Source: Chitinophagaceae bacterium
GTDB taxonomy: Bacteria; Bacteroidota; Bacteroidia; Chitinophagales; Chitinophagaceae
DNA length: 64,000 bases
Assembly: GCA_024508725.1 (NCBI GenBank)
Contig: JANINS010000001.1
Coordinates: forward strand, 367,837-431,836
Direction of reading: 5' to 3'
Shown: positions 7,193 through 15,805 of the stretch, piece after piece
Numbering within the stretch: the stretch's first letter is position 1
How the letters are laid out: each line of letters opens with the position of its first letter
Program-made: the position numbers and the translations under genes
The notes under the pieces: model-generated
The model's input: the letters and a program-made list of their open reading frames with translations, nothing else
Database searches by the model: none
Told to the model about the DNA's origin: nothing

Positions 7193-9154
7193 TTAATCAG
7201 GCTTCTTTCCATCTAAGAAAGTGTTGATGGAAGAAATGTTTGCCTGGTTTGAGTTATCATCTTTATTCACCGTGTACTTACTGTAAAAATTCTCTACAGA
7301 AGTTAGCGTGTTGCCAAACAATTCCATGTTGCGGCGAACATAAGCAGGTACCGAATCAAACTCGTTGTTTGGATCTGCTGAATTCATGTTGAAAGACAAG
7401 TTTCTCAACTTTTGAATTCTTTCGGCAGCTCTTCTTTTTTGGTCTTCTGCATCGTCTAGCGGCGCCAGATCCTCTGCAGGAATTGAGGGCTGTTGTTCCA
7501 TACGAGTTTGTAACCTTGCTTTGTCCGCCGCTTGTGGATCTTCCTCCTTTTCTACCAGCTTCATCTCGAATTCCGGTTCTTCTTCGATGGGCTTGGCAGC
7601 AGGAGTTGCCTCTAAAGGCTTTTGTTCAACCGGTTTTGGTTGTTCATAGTGATTTACGACAGGCTTCTGATCAGGAATCTGTGCATAAATATTGGATGGC
7701 TTAGCTAAGAACGTATTTCTCGTTTCTGGTTGCTCGTTGCTCGTTGCTCGTTGGCTATTGAAACTTTGAGATTGTTCGGTCAATTTAAAATTGAGTTCTG
7801 CAGGAACATCATTAATGATCGGCTTCTCAATTTCCTGAACTGGCCCTGTAATTTCAGGAGTGAGTTCAAAATGGATGATAGGCTCGTCTGAAATCTGATG
7901 TCTGATATCTGATGTCTGATTTGCCTCTGGAATATGTAACTCCATCAACTCAAGCGATTGCCTGTCTTCCATCCATGATGGTTGCAGTTCTTCATTTGCA
8001 GTCGCAATCTGCAAACTATCATCTGACATCTTCGGTGCAAATGGATCTTTATCTTCCAAAGGCAAAGCCTGCTGCTGATACATTTTTTTCTCTTCACCTT
8101 CCAAACCCAAAGTCATAACGATCTTTTCTGGTTTTGGTTCAGACTTAACCTGTACAGCAGGAATGTTAAATTTATCTGCAAACGGATCTTTGTGTTCGAA
8201 ACCTGTAGCGATCAAAGTAATGCTGATGTTGTTACCAAGAGCATTGTCGTAACCCATACCCATGATCACATCAGTTGCTTCACCAGCCTGCATTCTAAGG
8301 TAGGTACTGATCACTTCCACTTCATCCATGGTACATTCCATGTCGCCTTCAGGTGAGTTGATGTTCAACAACAACCATTTTGCACCACGGATATCGTTAT
8401 CATTCAGCAATGGAGAATTCAATGCTTCTTCAATTGCTTTCTGTGCCCTGTCTTCTCCTTCTGCTTCTGCAGAACCGAGAATTGCAACACCACCATTCTT
8501 CATCACTGTGCATACATCAGCAAAGTCAACAATGATATGACCTTTACTGTTGATAATATCGGTGATACATTTTGCTGCAGTTGCCAATACATCATCAGCT
8601 TTATTGAAAGCTTCTTTCATTTTAAGATTGCCATACTGCATTCTTAATTTGTCGTTGCTGATAACAAGCAGCGTATCTACATAAGGCTTCAATTCTTTGA
8701 TACCTTCTTCGGCTTGTTTCATTCTGCGTGGTCCTTCGAAACCAAATGGAGTTGTAACAATACCTACAGTTAATATTCCTAAGTCACGGCAAATTTTTGC
8801 AATGATAGGAGCACCACCTGTACCTGTACCTCCACCCATTCCGGCACAAACAAATGCCATTTTAGTGTTTACTTCAAGAATACGTTTTATCTCATCCAAC
8901 GACTCTTCAGTCGCCATTTTACCAACTTCAGGATTTGCACCTGCACCCAATCCCTGGGTAAGGTGTGGTCCTAACTGAATTTTATTAGGGATCTTACTTT
9001 GTTCTAATGCTTTAGAATCGGTGTTGCAAATGATGAAATCAACTCCCTCAATATCCTGGGAGTACATGTGATTGACAGCATTGCTACCACCTCCACCAAC
9101 ACCAAGAACTTTGATGATGGAAGATTTTTGTTTTGGCAGATCAAAGTGTATCAT
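7193..9154 (-). CDS. ftsZ: Cell division protein FtsZ with long C-terminal linker
   Basis: FtsZ is the tubulin-like GTPase that forms the division ring. The GTPase core occupies about residues 10-330, with GVGGGGSNAVN near 18-28, the tubulin signature GGGTGTGGA at 107-115 and the T7-loop residues in DFADV. At 653 residues it is far longer than the roughly 390 of E. coli. The extra length is a linker rich in Pro, Glu and Gln (about 330-610), followed by a conserved FDSVPAYVRRNMELFG segment that probably serves as the partner-binding tail in this phylum. Two 7-base arrays are translated inside the linker (residues 412-423 and 467-478). It is last in the dcw cluster, 88 bases after ftsA, and is followed by a terminator. 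Confidence 0.98.
   Translation of the reverse strand: MIHFDLPKQKSSIIKVLGVGGGGSNAVNHMYSQDIEGVDFIICNTDSKALEQSKIPNKIQLGPHLTQGLGAGANPEVGKMATEESLDEIKRILEVNTKMAFVCAGMGGGTGTGGAPIIAKICRDLGILTVGIVTTPFGFEGPRRMKQAEEGIKELKPYVDTLLVISNDKLRMQYGNLKMKEAFNKADDVLATAAKCITDIINSKGHIIVDFADVCTVMKNGGVAILGSAEAEGEDRAQKAIEEALNSPLLNDNDIRGAKWLLLNINSPEGDMECTMDEVEVISTYLRMQAGEATDVIMGMGYDNALGNNISITLIATGFEHKDPFADKFNIPAVQVKSEPKPEKIVMTLGLEGEEKKMYQQQALPLEDKDPFAPKMSDDSLQIATANEELQPSWMEDRQSLELMELHIPEANQTSDIRHQISDEPIIHFELTPEITGPVQEIEKPIINDVPAELNFKLTEQSQSFNSQRATSNEQPETRNTFLAKPSNIYAQIPDQKPVVNHYEQPKPVEQKPLEATPAAKPIEEEPEFEMKLVEKEEDPQAADKARLQTRMEQQPSIPAEDLAPLDDAEDQKRRAAERIQKLRNLSFNMNSADPNNEFDSVPAYVRRNMELFGNTLTSVENFYSKYTVNKDDNSNQANISSINTFLDGKKPD
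7722..7756. repeat. 7-base array (GTTGCTC) inside the ftsZ linker
   Basis: Five units are seen: GTTTCTG, GTTGCTC, GTTGCTC, GTTGCTC, GTTGGCT. It is translated on the minus strand as QRATSNEQPETRN, which has no stop codon. Confidence 0.85.
7886..7920. repeat. 7-base array (GTCTGAT/ATCTGAT) inside the ftsZ linker
   Basis: Five units are seen: GTCTGAA, ATCTGAT, GTCTGAT, ATCTGAT, GTCTGAT. It is translated on the minus strand as SDIRHQISDE, which repeats every seven residues as expected from a 21-base superperiod. Confidence 0.85.
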
Positions 9155-9209
9155 AGTTCGGAATTTGAATTTGTGGTTAGTAAGTGATTTGGTCCTGATT
9201 TATTTTTCG

Positions 9210-9240
9210 GTCTACCGTCGACTGTCAACGGTCGACAGTA
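9210..9240. repeat. 7-base array (GTCGACT type) between ftsA and ftsZ
   Basis: Units are GTCTACC, GTCGACT, GTCAACG, GTCGACA. The array begins two bases after the ftsA stop codon region and contains GTCGAC palindromes, so the array can also fold on itself. Confidence 0.8.
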
Positions 9241-9242
9241 GT

Positions 9243-10649
9243 TTAAATTTTCTTATCCTCTTCTTCTTTGAACAATTCAATTAAGTTATTCTTGAACTTA
9301 TCCCAGAAGCCGTTCATATTCTTTCTTCCTTTCATGTTCACAACTTCTTCTTTTGCAACTTCGGTTGGCGGAGGAACAACAGCTGTTGTCTTCAGGCTTT
9401 CCGGCACTTCAACTTTTCTGAACTTGTTTAAAAACTCTTTCCGTTTGTGTTCGTAATCGCTGTAACCTTTTAGAATAAGACCGATACAAGTTGAATACAT
9501 CGGGTTCTTCAGATCTTCGATATGGTTTACTGCAAGATGTTCGTTCGGGTAGCCAATTCTTGCATTCAATCCGGTAACATATTCCGTTAACTGAATGAGA
9601 TGTTTCAATTGAGCACCACCACCTGTAAGTATCACACCACCGTTCAATGCTCTCTGATCCAATCCAACTTGTTTCAAATGATAAGAAACGAAGTCGAGGA
9701 TCTCACTCATTCTTGCCTGGATAATATTCGCAAGATTCTTTACACTAATTTCTTTTGCAGGCATCCCTCTCAAACCAGGAATCGTGATAAAAGCATTTGA
9801 TTTTGTTTCATCAGCCAAAGCAGAACCGAATTGTTTTTTCATCGCTTCAGCCTGTTGCTTCAACACTCCTAATCCCATTTTAATGTCGTTTGTGATGTTC
9901 TCACCACCAAAAGGAATTACCGCCGTATGTTTCAAAATGCCTTCGTAAAACACAGCAAGATCAGATGTACCACCACCAATATCAAGGATGCCAACACCTG
10001 CTTCCATATCCATTTCACTCATTACAGCAGATGCAGAAGCCAAAGGCTGCAATACAAGATCTTTTGTATTCAATCCGCTTCTTTCAACAGAGCGATTGAT
10101 GTTTCTTATCGCATTACGATCCCCGGTAATGATGTGGAAGTTGGCACCAACCTTTACACCATTGTATCCAACAGGATCTTTGATGTTCTGGAAATTATCT
10201 ACATGAAACTCCTGAGGTATCACATCAATGATCTGGTCCCCGGCAGGAATAAATGTTTTACGCTGATTCTCGATCAACTGTTCCACTTCCCAACGCTGAA
10301 TTTCATTGTCAGGATCTTGACGTACCATATCACCACGAGTTTGCAAACTCTTGATGTGATGACCGGCAATACCAACATATACTTCAGAAATTTCCAGGTC
10401 AGGATTACTCTGAATGCAGTTGTTCATTGCTTCATGGATGGCTTTGATCGTTTGGTCAATATTCAGCACTTGTCCATGCTGAACACCGTTTGAATTTGCT
10501 CTTCCAAATCCAAGGATCTCCAGTTTGCCATACTCATTTTTTCTTCCGGCGATAGCAGCAATCTTGGTTGTTCCAATGTCAAGGCCAACTATAATTGGCG
10601 CTTCACGCATTGCTACAGCATTTTCATTGTTTGCTGTACTTGTGTTCAT
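9243..10649 (-). CDS. ftsA: Cell division protein FtsA
   Basis: FtsA is an actin-like ATPase that tethers FtsZ filaments to the membrane and recruits later division proteins. The phosphate-1 motif is GLDIGTTKIAAIAG near the N-terminus, the phosphate-2 region GILDIGGGTSDLAVF is near 219, and the adenosine region GVILTGGGAQLKHL is near 336. The C-terminus has a linker and then a short amphipathic helix (NGFWDKFKNNLIELFKEEE) that should act as the membrane anchor. At 468 residues it is slightly longer than the enterobacterial form. It lies between ftsQ and ftsZ, in the usual order, but the gap to ftsQ is 258 bases and filled with repeats. Confidence 0.97.
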   Translation of the reverse strand: MNTSTANNENAVAMREAPIIVGLDIGTTKIAAIAGRKNEYGKLEILGFGRANSNGVQHGQVLNIDQTIKAIHEAMNNCIQSNPDLEISEVYVGIAGHHIKSLQTRGDMVRQDPDNEIQRWEVEQLIENQRKTFIPAGDQIIDVIPQEFHVDNFQNIKDPVGYNGVKVGANFHIITGDRNAIRNINRSVERSGLNTKDLVLQPLASASAVMSEMDMEAGVGILDIGGGTSDLAVFYEGILKHTAVIPFGGENITNDIKMGLGVLKQQAEAMKKQFGSALADETKSNAFITIPGLRGMPAKEISVKNLANIIQARMSEILDFVSYHLKQVGLDQRALNGGVILTGGGAQLKHLIQLTEYVTGLNARIGYPNEHLAVNHIEDLKNPMYSTCIGLILKGYSDYEHKRKEFLNKFRKVEVPESLKTTAVVPPPTEVAKEEVVNMKGRKNMNGFWDKFKNNLIELFKEEEDKKI

Positions 10650-10679
10650 AGATATCTGTGTTTTAGTTGTTACGTTTTT

Positions 10680-10711
10680 AAAGTCAAAAGTGAAAATTCA
10701 AAAGTCAAAAT
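10680..10711. repeat. 7-base array (AAAGTCA) upstream of ftsA
   Basis: Units are AAAGTCA, AAAGTGA, AAATTCA, AAAGTCA, ending in a partial unit. It lies 31 bases upstream of the ftsA start codon. Confidence 0.8.
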
Positions 10712-10758
10712 CAACTACACAATACTGTCCACTTTTCACCTTGATTTCATTTTTTATA

Positions 10759-10907
10759 ATACCAGCTTTCTGTTTTTCATAGCATCGTCTGTTGTGTCAC
10801 TCACTTCATCGTTCTGAATTCTGTTCATCTTTGAACCACAACCAGTGAACGTTACTGACGATTCACAACGTTGTGATCCATTATGTCGTTGTGTCTCGGT
10901 GGTTCAA
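10759..10907. repeat. Intergenic repeat block between ftsQ and ftsA
   Basis: The block starts with ACCAGCTTT and GTTGTGTCACTCACTTCATC (10791-10810), the diverged inverted partner of the dispersed core seen also at 17251 and 22794. It continues with 8-base type words TTTGAACCACAACC near 10829 and GTGTCTCGGTGGTTCAAC at the right end. These two words are mutually complementary in part, so the right half can form a hairpin. It reaches to the ftsQ stop codon. Confidence 0.65.
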
Positions 10908-11840
10908 CTAATTCCTTCTCATCACTGCTCTCGGCTGTCTTTGCTGTTGAGCGGTTCTGTTATTATTACCCGATTGAACAACATTTGATCTTGTTTGAAC
11001 TGTGTCTCTTGTCATTGCTTGCATTGCTTCCAATGATGTCTGCAATTGTTGAATCGCACTTGCAGAATCAGCTATCGGAACAATAGCACCTCTCTTTGTT
11101 GCAACGATCTGTCCATCGTACTTCAGGTTGATCGTTTCATATTTATCAAATCCTACTCTCGTACTCACATTCTTATAAAAGCTGAACAGCTTTTTGAATT
11201 TCTTTTCCTTATCACTTACATCACCAAACCTGATGATGTGATTGCCGATCACCGGCACCATGTCAAATTCATTCCCATTCACGATATCAATTTGAGCGAT
11301 CTGTGCATTCCAGAAACTATCGGTATAGATATAATTACTCAAGCCGATCACATCTTTCAGCAATGCACTATCGGGTGCTGATAATTTTTTCCCAAATGGG
11401 AAGCCGGTAAAAACAGGAACCCTTGCAGTGAGCTTTTCGCTTAGTGGCAAGATCTTTCCGCTACTATCCAGGTAAAATGAATTACCCATAACAGTAAAGA
11501 TTCTTGCTACCGGTTCTCTCTCGGTTATTTTCACCTGCAGCACCTGTTTATTATCAAAGAACAACTCGGCATTTTTTATCCAGGCATCTTTCTCGAGTTC
11601 TTCTTCAATGTTTCTCAAGTCAACTCTCGTCATTGAAACACCTGTAAAACTTCCTTTGCCTTTCAATATTTCTTTTATGTCTTTCTCATCTACAAATACA
11701 TGTTCCGTAGCACCTGTAATTTCTATCTGCACATCGCTGCAGAATTTATCAGATTTCTTCTGCATCGCAGCAACCAATAATACAATTGTACCGGCTCCAA
11801 CCAGTATCCAGATTGCTTGTATGATTCGTTGCTTCCACAT
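10908..11840 (-). CDS. ftsQ: Cell division protein FtsQ/DivIB
   Basis: FtsQ is a bitopic membrane protein that links early and late division proteins through FtsL and its partners. The protein of 310 residues has a short cytoplasmic part, one membrane helix (about IIQAIWILVGAGTIVLLVAAM), then a POTRA-like segment starting VQIEITGATEHVFVDEKDI, and a beta domain with TEREPVARIF. The C-terminal 60 residues are Gln/Asn-rich and probably disordered. The ATG at 11840 was preferred to a TTG nine codons earlier, because the extension is encoded by AT-rich repeat-like sequence. Identification rests on topology and on the position between murC and ftsA, since FtsQ sequences diverge strongly. Confidence 0.88.
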   Translation of the reverse strand: MWKQRIIQAIWILVGAGTIVLLVAAMQKKSDKFCSDVQIEITGATEHVFVDEKDIKEILKGKGSFTGVSMTRVDLRNIEEELEKDAWIKNAELFFDNKQVLQVKITEREPVARIFTVMGNSFYLDSSGKILPLSEKLTARVPVFTGFPFGKKLSAPDSALLKDVIGLSNYIYTDSFWNAQIAQIDIVNGNEFDMVPVIGNHIIRFGDVSDKEKKFKKLFSFYKNVSTRVGFDKYETINLKYDGQIVATKRGAIVPIADSASAIQQLQTSLEAMQAMTRDTVQTRSNVVQSGNNNRTAQQQRQPRAVMRRN

Positions 11841-11873
11841 GAAATCAAAATTCAAAATGTTGATCAATTAAGC

Positions 11874-11905
11874 TTATCAACTACTCAACCTATCAACTTA
11901 CTCAC
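11874..11905. repeat. 8-base array across the murC stop codon
   Basis: Four units are seen: TTATCAAC, TACTCAAC, CTATCAAC, TTACTCAC. The array covers the last codons and the stop of murC and the following intergenic bases, so the C-terminal residues SKLIG are repeat-encoded. Confidence 0.65.
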
Positions 11906-13237
11906 AGGTTCAACCAGCACATCAATATCTCCTGCTCCAGCCATCACCAACAACTTTGGTTTATTATCTTTTACCCATTGTTGCATATCTTCTTTGCTCA
12001 ACACTTTCTTATTTGTCAGTTTCATTCTTTCTAAGATCATCTCACTTTCTACACCTTCCATTTGCAATTCTCTTGCAGGATATATGGGTAATAAAATCAC
12101 TTCATCTGCCAGGTCAAGGCTTTCGGCAAATCCATCAGCCAGATCGCTTGTCCTGCTGTATAGATGTGGTTGAAAGATCACTGTTAGCTTATCACTATAA
12201 ATACTTCTCACACCTTTGATCAATGCCTCTAATTCTTTTGGATGATGAGCATAATCGTCTATCAAAACATGTGCATCATTCTTTACTACATATTCGAACC
12301 TTCTCTTTACTCCTTTAAAATCTTCTACAGCAACTCTGATCTTTTCATTTTCAATCTTCAGATACTTTGCGACAGCGATTGCAGCAACAGCATTTTCAAT
12401 ATTGTGTAATCCACCCATGTTCAGCACTACATCTTCTATCTTCCAATCTTTTGCAACTACGTTGAAGTGATATGAACCTTTGACTACTTTCAGATTCGCT
12501 GCATACACATCTGCATTTGAATCATCAAAGCTGTATGTATAATGATGTGCAGCTTTCAAATCTTTTGTTCTCTTTAATCCATGTTTTGAAATGATACAAC
12601 CACCAGGCTTCACCCTATTCGCAAACTGAACAAATGCATTCTCTACTTCTTCTGCTGTTCCGTAGATATCGAGATGATCAGGATCCATCGCTGTGATCAC
12701 AGCTACATCCGGGCTTAATTTCAAAAAGCTTCTATCATATTCATCTGCTTCTACAACGCAAACATTATTGTCACTACTCCAGAAGTTGGTGTTATAGTTA
12801 GCTGCAATGCCACCAAGGAAAGCATTGCAACCAAAACCACTGTGACGAAGTATGTGACCGATCATTGTTGTAGTGGTGGTTTTACCATGAGTTCCACCAA
12901 CACATACATTCGTTGATCCTTCAGTAATCCATTGCAACACATCACTTCGCTTTACGACGTTGTAACTGTTAGCCCTGTAATAAGTCAACTCTTTATGACC
13001 TAAAGGCACAGCAGGGGTGTACACAACTACATCTGCTTCTTTAGCAATCAGGTTCAGGTCTTCTTTATAATGAATGGTGATACCCGCTAACTCTAATTCA
13101 ATGGTGAGATCAGTTCTTGTTCTATCGTAGCCACTCACCATTACTCCTTTCGAATGAAAGTAACGGGCAAGTGCACTCATACCGATGCCACCGATACCAA
13201 TGAAATAGATGTTCTTTATTTTATCTAACGTTTTCAC
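11885..13237 (-). CDS. murC: UDP-N-acetylmuramate--L-alanine ligase
   Basis: MurC adds L-alanine to UDP-MurNAc in the cytoplasm, the first amino acid step of peptidoglycan synthesis. The N-terminal nucleotide fold has FIGIGGIGMSALA (12-24), the ATP loop is GGTHGKTTTTT (114-124), and the central domain contains EADEYDRSFL and DPDHLDIYG. The C-terminal domain holds IDDYAHHPKE and QPHLYSRT. At 450 residues it has the family length. The start is GTG and overlaps the murG stop by four bases (GTGA), which suggests translational coupling. Confidence 0.97.
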   Translation of the reverse strand: MKTLDKIKNIYFIGIGGIGMSALARYFHSKGVMVSGYDRTRTDLTIELELAGITIHYKEDLNLIAKEADVVVYTPAVPLGHKELTYYRANSYNVVKRSDVLQWITEGSTNVCVGGTHGKTTTTTMIGHILRHSGFGCNAFLGGIAANYNTNFWSSDNNVCVVEADEYDRSFLKLSPDVAVITAMDPDHLDIYGTAEEVENAFVQFANRVKPGGCIISKHGLKRTKDLKAAHHYTYSFDDSNADVYAANLKVVKGSYHFNVVAKDWKIEDVVLNMGGLHNIENAVAAIAVAKYLKIENEKIRVAVEDFKGVKRRFEYVVKNDAHVLIDDYAHHPKELEALIKGVRSIYSDKLTVIFQPHLYSRTSDLADGFAESLDLADEVILLPIYPARELQMEGVESEMILERMKLTNKKVLSKEDMQQWVKDNKPKLLVMAGAGDIDVLVEPVSKLIG

Positions 13238-14325
13238 GCCAAGTGTTTCAATATTTCTTTTGCGATTACTTCATCGGCATTCGTAACTGCCAATGAAGAG
13301 ATATTTATTTTTAGTTCTGTTTGCAATTGTTCGTTAATTGCCAAAGCCATTACTGTTGCGATCAATTTTTCTTTCGCTTCATTATCCTTTATCAATAAGG
13401 CAGCCTGTTTACTTACCAGGTGTTGCGCATTAACAGTCTGGTGATCTTCTGCAGCATGTGGAAACGGAACAAACACAACCGGTTTCTTTGCAACACACAA
13501 TTCTGCAACTGCCATTGCTCCTGCCCTGCTGATCACTATATCTGCTGCTGCATAAGCTTTCTCCATATCGGTGATAAAATCACTCACCCAGATGTTTGAC
13601 CGGTCTTTCCCTTTTGCTATATACTCTGCAGCAGTGGTTTTACCTGTTTGCCATATCAACTGAAGATTATTTCTTTCGAATTCTTCAATATGTGTTGCAA
13701 TGGCTTCATTAATGCTTCTTGCACCAAGACTTCCACCTACAGCAAGAATGGTTTTCTTATGCTCATCAAGTCCGAAAGATTTTATTGCATCACTTTTTAA
13801 AATATTGGATGATGCAATTGACTTTCTTACCGGATTCCCAGTAACCATTATCTTTTCTGCCGGAAAAAACTTTTCCATCCCATCACCTACAGTAAAAACC
13901 TTCATCGCTTTTCTTCCCAGGATAATATTGCTCTTGCCGGCAAACGAATTGCTTTCGTGTATGAATGTGGGAATTCCTTTCGCCTGGGCTACTCTCAAAA
14001 CAGGGAAAGAAGAATACCCACCCACACCGATCACTGCATCAGGATTGAAATTTTTGATGATATTTCTTACCTGGAAAAAACTTTTGATCAGCTTAAATGG
14101 CAAACCAATATTTTTTATCAAAGAACTTCTGTTGAAACCTGCTATATCCAATCCTTCGATCTTGTAACCAGCCTGTGGCACTTTCTCCATCTCCATTTTG
14201 CCTTTGGCGCCAACAAAAAGAATATCAGCATCAGGTTGCAATTGTTTGATTGCATTTGCAATAGCAATTGCCGGGAAGATGTGACCTCCTGTTCCTCCTC
14301 CTGCTATGATGATCCTTTTGTTCAT
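13234..14325 (-). CDS. murG: UDP-GlcNAc:undecaprenyl-PP-MurNAc-pentapeptide GlcNAc transferase
   Basis: MurG converts lipid I to lipid II on the inner face of the cytoplasmic membrane. The N-terminal signature GGGTGGHIFPAIAIA is at 9-23, the acceptor-side GVGGYSSFPVL is near 100, and the donor-site region ISRAGAMAVAELCVAKKPVVF with PFPHAAEDHQ is near 266-295. The length of 363 residues is normal for the family. It overlaps murC by four bases and is separated from ftsW by 84 bases carrying a dispersed repeat copy. Confidence 0.97.
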   Translation of the reverse strand: MNKRIIIAGGGTGGHIFPAIAIANAIKQLQPDADILFVGAKGKMEMEKVPQAGYKIEGLDIAGFNRSSLIKNIGLPFKLIKSFFQVRNIIKNFNPDAVIGVGGYSSFPVLRVAQAKGIPTFIHESNSFAGKSNIILGRKAMKVFTVGDGMEKFFPAEKIMVTGNPVRKSIASSNILKSDAIKSFGLDEHKKTILAVGGSLGARSINEAIATHIEEFERNNLQLIWQTGKTTAAEYIAKGKDRSNIWVSDFITDMEKAYAAADIVISRAGAMAVAELCVAKKPVVFVPFPHAAEDHQTVNAQHLVSKQAALLIKDNEAKEKLIATVMALAINEQLQTELKINISSLAVTNADEVIAKEILKHLA

Positions 14326-14369
14326 TATATATTCACTCCTACGGAGCTATGTTCAGTTATGTTAATTCA

Positions 14370-14409
14370 GTACAAGTGTGCGACGCAACGGATGTTTAAT
14401 AGTAATACC
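14370..14409 (+). repeat. Dispersed repeat core, copy 3, between ftsW and murG
   Basis: GTACAAGTGTGCGACGCAAC is followed by a stretch ending in TTTAATAGTAATAC that abuts the ftsW stop. The left-flank word AGCCAGCTG, also found at 2946, is here part of the ftsW C-terminal codons. Confidence 0.8.
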
Positions 14410-15678
14410 TCAGCTGGCTTCACTATTATTTACCACTGGTTGCGGCACAGGTTCTTTTCCTTCCAATTGCTCTACATTTCTTGCTACACTTAATATAATA
14501 CCGATGGCTGCACAGGTGAAAAGGAAGGACGTTCCACCCATACTGATCAACGGTAGTGTTACACCTGTTACCGGTGTGAGATTTACATTCACTGCCATGT
14601 TTGCTATTGCTTGTATCGCCAATGTAAAACTGAGTCCTAGTGCCAGGAAAGCACCAAATGCATACGGACATCGTTTAAAGATGTTGATACACCTGAACAA
14701 GAACAGCAGGTATATAAATATGATGAATGCACCACCTGCCAATCCATATTCTTCTATGATAATGGCATAGATAAAATCTGAATAAGGGTGAGGCAAAAAA
14801 TTTCTTTGTGTGCTGTTACCCGGACCTTTTCCCATGAAGAGTCCACCATTAGCAATCGCAATTTTTGCCTGCTGCACCTGGTAAGGAACTGTTTCATCTT
14901 TTGCATACATAAAATCCTGTACACGTTTGATCCATGTTGGAATTCTTCCTGCAGCAACGGCTTTAGTGATCGTACTTTTTCCTTCTTCTTTGTTGTACGT
15001 CATCACTGCAACACTCACTAACATGGCAACAGGAATGAGTGCTACAATTATTGCTAGTGTAATATGTTTCATACTCACTCTGCCGATGAACATGAGCATG
15101 AGTGATGTTGCACCAGTGAGCAATGCAGTTGAAAGATTGGCAGGAGCGATCAATCCACAGATAACGATCACAGGAGTGATGATGGGCAGAAATCCTTTCT
15201 TGAAATCTTTGATCACCTCTTGCTTTTTGCTCAACATCTTAGAGATGTACATGAACAAAGCAAGTTTGGCAAGATCGGAAGTTTGCATCGTGAGATTGAT
15301 CACCGGCAATTTGATCCAACGGCTTCCTTCGTTGATCTCAGCTCCGAATAACCATGTATATAGTAATAATGGAATGGAGATAAGAAACAAAACAGTTGCA
15401 ACTCTTGAATATAAAGTATAGTTGATCCGGTGCAGGAAGTAGATCACCAGGAACCCTATTACAATAAAGGAGAGTTGCTTGAATAAGTACACTTCAGTAT
15501 TGCCTTTGTACATTTTATACGCCAACGAACCAGTAGCACTGTACACGACCAGCAATGAAGTGAGTGCCAGCAGTATTACAATACCCCAGATATATTTATC
15601 ACCTCGTGTATTACGCAGCAGCTGCTGCTTATTCAGCGAGGCGAATGATATGTCTCGTATGTTTAGTTGTTCAGCCAT
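14410..15678 (-). CDS. ftsW: Peptidoglycan glycosyltransferase FtsW (SEDS family)
   Basis: FtsW is a polytopic membrane enzyme that polymerises lipid II at the septum together with its partner class B PBP. The protein of 422 residues has about ten hydrophobic segments. Family motifs are SRWIKLP near 119, the large loop with GPGNSTQRNFLPHPYSDF, IIIEEYGLAGG, and a C-terminal region with NLTPVTGVTLPLISMGGTS. The partner ftsI is in the same cluster. A GA-rich palindrome ends exactly two bases upstream of the ATG and contributes the purine-rich GAGGTC just before it. Confidence 0.96.
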   Translation of the reverse strand: MAEQLNIRDISFASLNKQQLLRNTRGDKYIWGIVILLALTSLLVVYSATGSLAYKMYKGNTEVYLFKQLSFIVIGFLVIYFLHRINYTLYSRVATVLFLISIPLLLYTWLFGAEINEGSRWIKLPVINLTMQTSDLAKLALFMYISKMLSKKQEVIKDFKKGFLPIITPVIVICGLIAPANLSTALLTGATSLMLMFIGRVSMKHITLAIIVALIPVAMLVSVAVMTYNKEEGKSTITKAVAAGRIPTWIKRVQDFMYAKDETVPYQVQQAKIAIANGGLFMGKGPGNSTQRNFLPHPYSDFIYAIIIEEYGLAGGAFIIFIYLLFLFRCINIFKRCPYAFGAFLALGLSFTLAIQAIANMAVNVNLTPVTGVTLPLISMGGTSFLFTCAAIGIILSVARNVEQLEGKEPVPQPVVNNSEAS

Positions 15679-15680
15679 TT

Positions 15681-15734
15681 GACCTCACCCTCATTCCCTC
15701 TCCAAAGGAGAGGGAGGTCGAGCTTCTATTTATT
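15681..15734. repeat. GA-rich palindromic repeat, copy 1, abutting the ftsW start
   Basis: The palindrome has an 8 bp core stem CCCTCTCC with GGAGAGGG (loop AAA) and outer arms GACCT and AGGTC. The shared flank GCTTC-ATTTATT extends the element. A second copy with very few changes is at 20225-20278, and both end two bases from a start codon. Confidence 0.9.
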
Positions 15735-15805
15735 TTTTGAACTATTGTAATTACCAATCACCTATATGTCTTTTCTAATCTTTTAAAATCATAAGAATCG
15801 TGGTT

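Noticed and set aside
9927-10493. Open frame of 188 codons opposite ftsA
   Set aside because: It is the antisense of a strongly conserved gene, with no start context or family resemblance.
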